Shown here in pieces: positions 55,891 through 64,000 of a stretch of 64,000 nt of DNA (position 1 is its first letter; every line of letters begins with the position of its first letter). Under the pieces are notes generated by a model. It ran no database searches, had not been told where the DNA came from, and saw only the letters and a program-made list of their open reading frames with translations. Position numbers and translations under genes: made by a program. This stretch comes from Adiantum capillus-veneris (Eukaryota; Streptophyta; Polypodiopsida; Polypodiales; Pteridaceae), in assembly GCA_014529385.2 (NCBI GenBank), contig CM043955.1, positions 136,782,108 to 136,846,107 on the forward strand, written 5' to 3'.

Positions 55891-56465
55891 CGGTTCATCA
55901 TTTGCCTCTTCTCGAACCAGCCTGGGATACATAGGCAAATCCACACCCTTATTTACCAGCACGTCTGCGAGATGTGACCTGCAAGTGTGATCAATTTTAA
56001 ACTCAAAATCAAACTCTTGTAATTCTAGCACCCACTTCATAATGCACCTCCATGGTCATAGGTGAAGCATCACTTCAGGTAATAAATTGTTAGAAGTAAG
56101 CACATAAAACTTGCGAACAATTAAATGCACTTTGAACTTCCTGCAAGCAAACACTAGGGTCATCACCCATTGTCAAACTCTGTGTATGACATCTCCCCTG
56201 GACTGATGATCCAACTCTCAAAGTAGACGGGTTTGTAGCACCGCTTTTTGTAACAAAACTGCACCAATGGCAACTGTACCCACTGTCATAGCAACATAAA
56301 AATCATCCTCACGATTGGGAGGACAAACAGTAGGCAATTGACATAGGATTTCCTTAACCCTGTCAAAAGTTGCTTGTGTGTCTTCATTCCATTGAAAGCC
56401 ATGAACCTGTTGACTCATTTTTTGAAGAGGGTAGACATAATGTGAAAGCATCCAAAATAAGCGAG
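55891..56465 (-). pseudogene. Element D gypsy RNase H
   Basis: Minus strand: thumb/connection KMSQQVHGFQWNEDTQATFD and PPNREDDFYVAMTVGTVAIG, where the catalytic Asp of the usual Y-x-D-A is replaced (VAMTVGT), then AVLLQKA. The end reads KWVLELQEFDFEFKIDHTCR and SHLADVL near 56040-55950. The lost Asp fits the idea that the first RNase H of Tat elements decays once a second is present. Confidence 0.75.
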
Positions 56466-57150
56466 AGAGCTACTTCAACTTATGCACAAATGATGCCAAA
56501 CGTGTAGCACTTTTGGGAGGCTCCATCAACACAAGAGCCTTTACCTTTTCTGGATCAGCTTCAATACCATTCTGTGAGACCAGATGCCCTAGCAGGTGAG
56601 CTCGAGGTTGAGCTAACTTGCATTTTTTGGGATTCAATTGACCACCCGCTTCATCCAATCGATAGAAACATAACTTTAACTTTGACAAATGATCATTCCT
56701 AGAATTGTAACACCCTATGTCATCCATGAAAACTCTGATGAACTTACCAAGGTAGGGACCAAACACTTTGTTCATCCAATCTTGAAAAGTTGCATAAGCA
56801 TTCACCAAGCCGAAGGGCATTCTACGGTAGGCAAAATAGCCCCATGGCGAAATGAAAGTGGTTCTCAACTAGTCTTCAAGTGCAATGCTTATCTGGAAGT
56901 ACCCAGAGAAGCCGTCCATAATAGAGTACCTTTCGTGACCTGCAACTTCATTTAAAATTTCATCCTGAAAGGGTAAAGGATAATAGTTCCTCTTGGTAGC
57001 AGCATTTAAAGGCTTATAATCAACACACACTTGCCATTTGCCGTTCTTCTTAGCTGTTATGACAACCGGGGAGACCCATTCAGATTCTTGCACGGGATAG
57101 ATGATGCCTGCCTCCAATAGCTTGTTGATTTCCTGCCAAAGAGCTTCCTA
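56466..57150 (-). pseudogene. Element D reverse transcriptase
   Basis: Minus strand: MEAGIIYPVQESEWVSPVVI, KKNGKWQVCVDYKPLNAATK, YSIMDGFSGYFQISIALED at 57117-56869; a stop; then FAYRRMPFGLVNAYATFQDW and the active site VFMDDIGCYNSR near 56730, and LAQPRAHLLGHLVSQNGIEA. One stop separates the two open frames. Confidence 0.88.
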
Positions 57151-57945
57151 CTGAATTTCACCTAATCTCCTTAGCTTTTGTGCCTTTGGTTTATGCCCCT
57201 CCTTGAGTATGATCTTGTGTTTGACTTCCTTGGCACCTCGCAAATCTTTATACTCAGTGGCAAACAAATTAGGATAGGATGCACAGAGTTGCACATAATT
57301 TTCCTTCTCTTGCTTTGTTAAGTCTTCTCCTAGCATACCTCTTACCTCTTGGGCATCAAGAGAGGAAACTTGAGCTTGCATACCTTCTTTTGTAATAGAG
57401 TTATTGATAGTAACCCCAAAGATATCAACATCAACGTGGAGGAGGTCGTCATCACTCTTTCCCTCTTCTATATATGTGTAGCCTTCATCATAGGTTGACT
57501 CCGTTTCGTATTCATAGCTTGTTGTAGAATCATCTCCCTCATCCTTCACCATAGGATGAGAGAAACTCTCCCTCGTCCGTAGATCAAGCATCACCTGCCT
57601 ATTATTCTCTTTATCAAATAAAGTAAATACCCCTTTCCCCCAATCGTGCTTGGCCCCCATTGCAAGAAGCCATGGTCTACCCAATATGATAGGGTAAGCA
57701 TTGTTGTCAGCTTTCATAACAAAAAAATCAATAAGGCATTCAACACCCATAACTTTTACCTTCACATCCTGTGCTATGCCCAAACACCTGGCCTTGGTAT
57801 GGTTGGCCATCCTCATTCGCACATTAGATCTTACCACTGCTTTAAGTCCTGCATCCTTCATGGTGGATTCGGTCATGACACACACTTGGGCCCCTCCATC
57901 GATGTATGCATGTACCTACATCTTCTTTTCAATAAGAGCATCAAC
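57151..57945 (-). pseudogene. Element D protease and linker
   Basis: At about 57915-57885 the minus strand gives YIDGGAQVCVMTESTMKDAG, an aspartic-protease active site with D-G-G. DFFVMKADNNAYPIILGRPW near 57.7 kb is the flap/GRPW end. The 245-codon frame then runs through an acidic linker into the RT start (LCASYPNLFATEYKDLRGAK). Confidence 0.82.
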
Positions 57946-59369
57946 AAGTGGAAGCACATCCGCTGGACTCCCAACCCTCAATGCTAGATTCCCCACAGTA
58001 TGCACTCTTGTTTTGTCCCATGGAAGCCTGGTGCTAGTACTAGTAGACCACTGACGTTGCAATTTAGGATTTAAAGCAAGCAGCTGACCAAAAGTAATAT
58101 TAGCCTTTTGGTTCTTGACGTCACTCATCAAGTCATATTCGGGGTGATCCCTTCCAAGTTGGTAGTTGGATTGCTTGATTTTACACCTCCTTCTTCTTTT
58201 GCTCGTCTCTACCTGCTCTCTACCTTCACCGACATTCCCTTTTCCTTTGCGAGCTCTAGTCTCCTACTCTGTCTCCGTCTCTCTTCCTTCACGTGCTCTC
58301 TTGTTGGCCAAAACATCTACTACCTGTTCATCTACTCCAATCATATTAACACGATGAGCTTCTTCATTACCTTCAGAGGCAGGAGGTATAGGATTGTCAG
58401 ACTGCTGCTCTCTTTGCCCGTTGAGTTGCCCTTGTCCTCTTCCTCTTCCGAAGAGTGGATACATACCTCCTCTTTCCCTTGGTGGATGTGGACAATCCGA
58501 TGCATAGTGACCTTCTTTGCCGCAATTATAACAACGGCCAGGCAGCTGCCTAGCTCTTCCTCTACCCGCTCTTTGCTGCCCTCTGTCCATCACACTCAAA
58601 CAAAGCTCTTGCATTTGTTTTGATAAATCTTGAATAGTATGTACCTAGTGTTGAGGAATAGCTACCACTGCACGATTCGCTTGATCCTCTGCACGAACCT
58701 CGCCTTGAGGGATCAGTGGTCGCTCGTATCCCATCATACCTTGTTCGATCTTCTTCTTGATCTTCCTGCTCTTTGCTCGAGTGATTGCTACAGCACCGTT
58801 GTAGTTCTCGGGGCTTTTGAAATCCACCTTTTCTTGTACCTTGGGATGTAGGCATGCCGTAAATTTGTCCATCTTGAAATAGTCGTTGTTGGCCAATTGC
58901 ATTGATGTGGCTAATTCTGCCCGACATTCTTCAAACCGATTAAGAAAAGTATTAAATTCTTCACTTACATCTTGCTTGAGAGCTTTCAATTTCGCGTCCA
59001 TATCCATAGGTGATACTTCCTTTTGAAAACTTTGTAAGAAACTGGCCCGTAGAGCCTGCCAGGCCTGTCTCGCGGCTCACCCTGTAATGTATCGAACCAT
59101 GCTTTTGCCTTGCCTCGTAGCACCAATGGTATAGTGTCCATCTTGCTGTCTTCACTAGGCATTCGCAGTGATAGCATGTATAATTCAAAATCTGCAATCC
59201 AATCGACTGGATCCTCCTCACTTGTGAAAACAGGGCCATAGCTTCGAGAAGCCATGTTATCCTTCGGTTGCTCTTTGCACTGTCTTCTTCGAGAAGCCAT
59301 GTTATCCTTCGGTTTCTCTTTGCACTGTCTTCTTCAACGCGATCATCGAGTCCTTCGTGGGGGCACCAT
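57946..59369 (-). pseudogene. gag: Element D gag, with primer-site region
   Basis: Minus strand: SEEDPVDWIADFELYMLSLR and LRGKAKAWFDTLQGEPRDRP at 59300-58986, SEEFNTFLNRFEECRAELAT and FTACLHPKVQEKVDFKSPEN at 59007-58645, and a canonical zinc knuckle CYNCGKEGHYASDC at about 58535-58495. A 45-bp tandem duplication (59242-59331) repeats part of the N-terminus. Just beyond the LTR the minus strand reads TGGTGCCCCCACGAAGG, the likely primer site; its tRNA was not identified. Confidence 0.8.
59242..59331. repeat. 45-bp tandem duplication in element D gag
   Basis: Units start at 59242 and 59287 with CTTCGAGAAGCCATGTTATC and differ by one base. In frame, so it adds 15 residues. Confidence 0.9.
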
Positions 59370-61297
59370 TGATGCAAAGGGGGAAGAGGAAAACCCGCAC
59401 AACATGTTGTATACTTGCCTCTATATAGCTCAGCAGATACCCAGTACCCCAAACCACACAAACTCACACTTAATATAGCCCAATTTACAAATTCCAATTG
59501 TATCAACTCGTCTCGGACACCACCGATGACACACACTCACAATCAATCACTTTTTTCCTCATACACCTAAACAATGACACTCAATCAGATAGATACTTAT
59601 GCCTTAAACATATTTTAGCTCATACCTGCCATATCTCTCCTATCCCCTCATGTACTCTATTTCGCTTTTCTTGGCGCGCGCGCACACACACGACTTGGGG
59701 GCAATACATGCACACAACCAAGCCAAAGCACAAGAGGTCGTCAAGCTGAGATAGAGAAGATGACGGAGAACCTTCAGGCTATGAGCCACTTCAATTCAAG
59801 TCAAAAGTATGATAGCACTGTACAATGATATCGTTTTCACAAAAAACATGGATAGTCCGCCGATTCTCATGACGCTGTGAACTCCTTGCTTGGCTTCTCC
59901 CAGCCTGATCACCACCAGTCCCTTCCAGATGACGACCTCCCAACCCTTTTTTTCTTTGCAGCCTGTTGTCTTCAACTCACTTATAATAACCCTTTCATTT
60001 TTGCCTTCGTCTGCTTATGGGACTCTTTTTTTGTGTGTTGCTTTTTCTTCCTCATGCATCGGACCAGACCCTCGCCACAGGCAACCCCGCTCTAAACCAC
60101 GTTCTTAAACGTGTCCTCTGTGCTCTTGAATGGCCTCCAAGTCCCTCCCGGGCGTATGCAGCCCTCTCGGCATATCCTACAGGCCGCCCTTGAACTGCAG
60201 CACCTACTCTTTTCTTTATGTGAAGCTGACGGCCCTCCACACAGCTAGCAGCCTTTCAAGCTTCTGGAGCATGCTCTCTCTCTTTTTTTTATGATGAGAC
60301 CCCCCAAATTTTCTTCTCGTCCCTGCAGCTCTTGCCTCTTGAGAACTCAGGCTCAGTCGGGGCTGATCCCTCTCTTGCAGTGCTCTCTCCTTCCTCTTTG
60401 GTGGTTACTGCAACAACCCCCGCAACACCTTCGTCCTCTCCCGTCTTGCAGTCCTCCTCCGCCTCTTGCTACACCCCCCTTCAACTGCAGTGCTTCCCTT
60501 CAAAAGCCCGCCATGCAACTAGCAGTCGTGTCCCTACTTGCCGGTAGCCCCTCGGCTTTTGCTTCGTCCAGCTCTCCCAGTGTGTTGATAGGCTTTCCTT
60601 ATGCAATCCAGCGCTTCCCTCATGATCTTGCAGACATCTGTCTCGCATGCCCTTGGTGGTCCTCTTTGCCATGCAGCTCACCGTCTCACCCTCCTTCCCT
60701 GGGCGACAAAAAGCTCCGCCACCTGGTGGCGCCATCCTGGACCTGCAGCTCCTCACGTTTTTTTTTTTAAAAGCATGGCGATATTTTTAAATTGCCTTAC
60801 ACAGCCTGTTGATCCCACCCAAGGTTGACCACAACCAAAAGCTCCGCAAAATTGGTATAATTCAAGGTCTTGGTCGCCGAGTCCAAATACTCATAGCTTC
60901 AAGTAGCCCTGGCCGCCCCATTGGAGTCGCACTTCACCAACTCTGTCATTCGCCGATAGTGGCGGCCACTCCAAGTGTTGACCACCCCAAACTTGACGTA
61001 ACCACGACAAATAGCCTTGTTCAATCTTTAACCATGAAATAGTCCTCCAAAAAGAACACCGTGGCCAAATAATTGAACCATAGAGTAGCCAGAGAGAAAA
61101 TTCACTGCATCTGCGAGCATTTCAATCTTTAGATATTAAAAACCAATGTCTGACCTGCTAATTGCCACATGTGGCATACACATCATGGAAAAACTTCCCG
61201 TGGTCGGCATCTGGTACTGACTCCCCCATTTTGTCATGTATTGCCATATGAATGCAGGAGCCATTAACTTGTGCCGACATAACGCAGCTGTACCAAC
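59370..61297 (-). repeat. Element D 5' LTR (long form)
   Basis: About 1.93 kb, beginning TGGTACAGCTGCGTTATGTC and ending TTTGCATCA on the minus strand. It is 0.7 kb longer than its partner because it has about 80 bp at 59.94-60.03 and about 620 bp at 60.13-60.74 kb. The extra block is C/T-rich and open in several frames (60291-60770 +) but shows no domain. Confidence 0.75.
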
Positions 61298-61896
61298 TTC
61301 ATGGCTATTGGTTCTCCTTGTGGTTGTGACTAATTTTCTGCCGTTTTGTCATCCTGAGGCTTCGTGGATGCCTCGGCCTTCTCTTGCTGTGTTGGGTAGA
61401 GGGTGTTGCCTCAGCCTCTTGTTCTCTTAGTTGCTTAGACTTTGTGTTGTCCTCAGCTAGAGTAGGACTTGCTGCCCTTTTTGGCTCTTTCGGTGCTCTT
61501 TTTGCTGCTCTTTGTGATGATTTAGATGCCTTTCTTTGCTCAGGCTTTGTCTCTGTGGTGGACTCTGATTTTTTGGCTTTATCTGTTGGTGAAGGTGGTG
61601 GGCTCGGCATGGGGTGATCATATTGCTGTTCAGAAAAGGGTGAAGAAGGACAGAGAGACACATCACCCTGATCATGTTGTGTTGCTCCTTGTTCGGTTGC
61701 TTCCTCTGCTTGCTTTTGTTGTTTTGCCGTCTCTTTCACTTTTCTTGCCGCTTCTTGGGCTTCCCTCAGCTTCAAGGCTTCTGCTTCTTGATACATCTTT
61801 TCTAGTAGTTCTGTGGGATCTTCGGCCTGTTTCCTGGTATGATGTTTTGTTCTTGCACCTTTAAGCTCAATGGGTACCCATCTTGCTGGGTCCTTG
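61298..61896 (-). pseudogene. Element E 3' ORF: middle segment
   Basis: Minus strand: ARWVPIELKGARTKHHTRKQ, TELLEKMYQEAEALKLREAQ, then a Lys/Glu/Ser-rich tract (KAKKSESTTETKPEQRKASK). This matches the C segment around FEEKWVPDPTKVGTSSAKPH and EESEAILEQQ at 29.92-30.07 kb. The element F LTR cuts it at 61896 and element D on the left at 61297. Confidence 0.65.
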
Positions 61897-62816
61897 TGTT
61901 AGCAGCAAGCTAACACGGATATCATTTTTCGGAGTTCTTTTTGTAAAACATTTATTGTTTTGATAAATCAGGAATATTGTAACTCCTATTTTTTCGGCTA
62001 AACTCTGTAATTAATGAGCTGTGGCTACAAGCTTCCAGATTGTATCAGTCAGTCATTACCCAGCTTTGGTAGTACTCCAGATTATTAGTTTTGACCACCC
62101 AAAACCTTGGCTAAGGTATAAAAGCCAATTTTTGTAAGTTTTTTATAAATTCTTGGATAAGAAATACACAGCATGAGATAACGGCGTTCACTCCTCTCCT
62201 TCTCGTGCTTCCTACTCCCTCTTCGGTTGTCACATTGCGATTGCGTTTGTTGCATTGCAACCGCAGGTAAAAGCTCTACGCATTGACGTAAGCAGTTCAC
62301 AGTATTTTGAAGCTTTTGGAGTCGCCGACCCGCGGCCTAATTTCATCATAACTAGGAATGTATACTTTTAATTCAAAAACTAAGCATAGGCGGGATATTG
62401 GGGCATCATTGCTAAGCATTTAGATGCATTCTGGGTCGAAAACGACTAGGTCAAAAATCCACTACTGTTAATAATCGCGATTTTGGAACTTGACTTAAAG
62501 TGAGATTTGAAACCATAAGCATGTGTGCTTAGGTCTTATAAACTTGTCATAGAAGTTCTGTTATGTTTGAATGTCATTTGATGTTGTAACAGATGTGATT
62601 TGTTTATCGATGAGTGATTGGCTTTTGGTGATTTAAGTCACTTGAGTGTAGCTTGAGTTAGATGCGATTTATTAGTTATTTTCCGAGAGATGGACAGCCT
62701 CTTGTAGCCTCTATGCACTAGTCGAATCAGCTTCATCCCATGGTTTAACAAATTAATCGTGGTTCTCGTTAATACTGCAATAAGATAGGATGGTGAGGTT
62801 AGACATGCGTCCCACA
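61897..62816 (+). repeat. Element F 5' LTR
   Basis: 920 bp, TGTTAGCAGC…GTCCCACA, followed by a primer-site-like sequence. TATA box TATAAAAG at 62117-62124 in a context nearly the same as in element C. It contains an imperfect copy of the F palindrome at 62467-62488. The partner LTR is outside the window. Confidence 0.75.
62117..62124 (+). promoter_or_regulatory. Element F TATA box
   Basis: TATAAAAG, 220 bp into the LTR, inside GGCTAAGGTATAAAAGCCAA; parallels TATATAAG of element C 210 bp into its LTR. Confidence 0.6.
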
Positions 62817-62818
62817 TT

Positions 62819-62836
62819 TGGTGCCGCTGTCGGAGA
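62819..62836 (+). promoter_or_regulatory. Element F primer binding site (decayed tRNA-Asp type)
   Basis: TGGTGCCGCTGTCGGAGA starts two bases after the LTR, as in C. It differs from the C site at four positions, all transitions. Confidence 0.65.
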
Positions 62837-63508
62837 TCGAAGATTCCTAAACTAGGAAAAAACGCAAGCATCTTGTGAAGTTATTCTTTAACTTCCTCTA
62901 GGTTTGCCTAGAGTTCAAAACTTTCTTTTAGAAATCGCATAGCTTAAGATTATCGTCTTTTGCTATGTAGAGGTAGCTTGGAAGTAATCGTACTTGCTGA
63001 GTGCCTTTAGGATTGTAGGATTGTAGATTTAGATTAGGATTTGGAGAATGATTGAAAGGCGAGACAAGTCTTAAGGTCAAGGCTCTGAAAACCGTAAAAA
63101 ACAAAAAAACGAGTGTTAGTGGATACTTTCCACAACCCCATTGCATGAGAATCTAGGAGTAGGGTAAGTAAGATCCGAGGTGGATTTTACAACATTGCTC
63201 TCTTTGAAGGAATCAAGTGTGAGTTGTTATTGGAAGTTGCAAAATTTCAGGTCTACGGCTAGAAATAGCTCGAAAAGACTCGAAACCACTCAATCCGATT
63301 GGAGAGTAAGCCTAAAAGTTGTTTGAACTAGTTGGTAAGCTCAAAGACACTTCGAGGTATAAAATTTCAAGAGTTGGCCAAAACTCAGATTATTTACTTT
63401 TTTTTGACATTTTAGGCCAATTAAGTTTTGACTTGATTCATACGCTTAAAACAGCTCATGTAAAGACTGTGTTTGAAAAAATTGCAAAAAAGTGTTCATT
63501 TCAAGCTT

Positions 63509-63536
63509 AAAGTTAATAATCGCGATTATTAACTTT
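63509..63536. repeat. Element F leader palindrome, perfect copy
   Basis: AAAGTTAATAATCG followed by its exact reverse complement, 28 bp. Confidence 0.95.
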
Positions 63537-63798
63537 CTGCTCTAAATTGACCAAGGTTCATACCATTGACTCATTGCATGTGTACAAACAACTTTTGTAA
63601 AGGACCAAGAGATTTGGATCACTAAACTAGCAAAAAATTGGGTAAAAACTAAAGCTTGTACTGACTTTTTGAATCTTGAGTATAAATTGGGAGAAAATTT
63701 GTCCAAACTTGTTGAAAATTGATTCATAGGCTTATATTGATGTGATAAACATGTGTACATGCTCAGTTGACCAAAAAGATGCAAAAAAATTGTCAGTA

Positions 63799-63820
63799 GT
63801 AAATAATCGTGATTATTAAC
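63799..63820. repeat. Element F leader palindrome, second copy
   Basis: The 22-bp core with two changes (GTAAATAATCG then TGATTATTAAC). Confidence 0.85.
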
Positions 63821-64000
63821 ATCTGCCCTATTTTTCAACTTTTTTGACCAAGTCAGCATACCACTAATTTTACCATGTTTTTGGTAAGATTTGGATCACT
63901 GGATTGAAATTTGTGACTAAAATTGCATAGTTAGTCTGCGGACAAATAATTGATGACTATTTGACCAAAAATTATCCAAACTTGATGAAACTTGGCTAGT

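Larger units (their letters stand above)
52763..61297 (-). mobile_element. Element D: Ty3/gypsy Tat-type, dual RNase H, minus strand
   Basis: Similar terminal segments lie at 52763-53986 and 59370-61297. Between them, read leftward, are gag, protease, RT, RNase H, archaeal-type RNase H and integrase. The second RNase H is the hallmark of Tat-lineage elements. It is inserted in the element E 3' ORF, whose two parts flank it. All genes are frameshifted. No matching target duplication was found (TTTGG left, ACTTC right), so exact ends are tentative. Confidence 0.85.
62837..64000 (+). other. Element F leader with its own palindrome
   Basis: No ORF is recognised. A perfect 28-bp palindrome lies at 63509-63536 and a two-mismatch copy of its core at 63799-63820. 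Repeated phrases such as TTTGGATCACT and GACCAAAA give it the same texture as the C leader. The gag gene would lie beyond the right edge. Confidence 0.65.

Noticed and set aside
60291-60770. 159-codon open frame in the long D LTR
   Set aside because: Low-complexity Ser/Pro/Leu from C/T-rich DNA, overlapping frames on both strands, no domain.
52758-61302. Target duplication for element D
   Set aside because: TTTGG and ACTTC do not match; ends are placed by LTR similarity only.

Overview
This window is nuclear DNA of a land plant and is built almost wholly from nested transposable elements. No intact host gene, rRNA, tRNA or CRISPR array was recognised. The plant assignment rests on plant-type Ty3/gypsy lineages (a chromovirus with an integrase chromodomain, a Tat-type element with a second archaeal-type RNase H, and a Tat/Athila-like element primed by tRNA-Asp) and on a hAT transposon. 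Repeat density and a mix of unusual gypsy families suggest a large genome, perhaps a gymnosperm or fern, but the sequence alone does not settle this.

Layout. 1-7.0 kb holds two decayed minus-strand gypsy remnants (elements 1 and 2). 7.9-48.4 kb is one old plus-strand gypsy copy (A') split by a nest. A hAT transposon (11312-41248, 8-bp target duplication CACAAAAT, 12-bp inverted ends) sits in the A' reverse transcriptase gene. A minus-strand chromovirus B (12378-38526) sits in the hAT. A 19-kb plus-strand element C (14183-33141, 5-bp duplication CTTAC) sits in the B integrase gene. A second insertion of unclear type splits the A' integrase (about 42.73-46.83 kb). 50.5-61.9 kb holds the 3' ORF of a further element E on the minus strand. 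It is split by a Tat-type element D (52763-61297) and cut at 61896 by the 5' LTR of element F, which runs off the right edge.

Element C is the centrepiece. In order it has: LTR, tRNA-Asp primer site, a 1.6-kb leader with four long palindromes, gag-protease, RT-RNase H, an integrase with its N-terminal zinc module duplicated, a second aspartic-protease-like ORF after integrase, an internal polypurine tract identical to the terminal one, a 2.7-kb spacer with five more copies of the palindrome, a long coiled-coil 3' ORF, the terminal polypurine tract and the 3' LTR. A' shares the duplicated zinc module and second protease, E shares the 3' ORF, and F has a palindrome of the same length and layout but different sequence. 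Together these point to a family of large gypsy elements whose extra modules I do not recognise as described.

C is recent: its LTRs differ by about a dozen substitutions plus an 18-bp indel. Its genes are broken by a few stops and single-base frameshifts. B is older, and A', E and elements 1 and 2 are ancient. The nesting order agrees with the relative decay.
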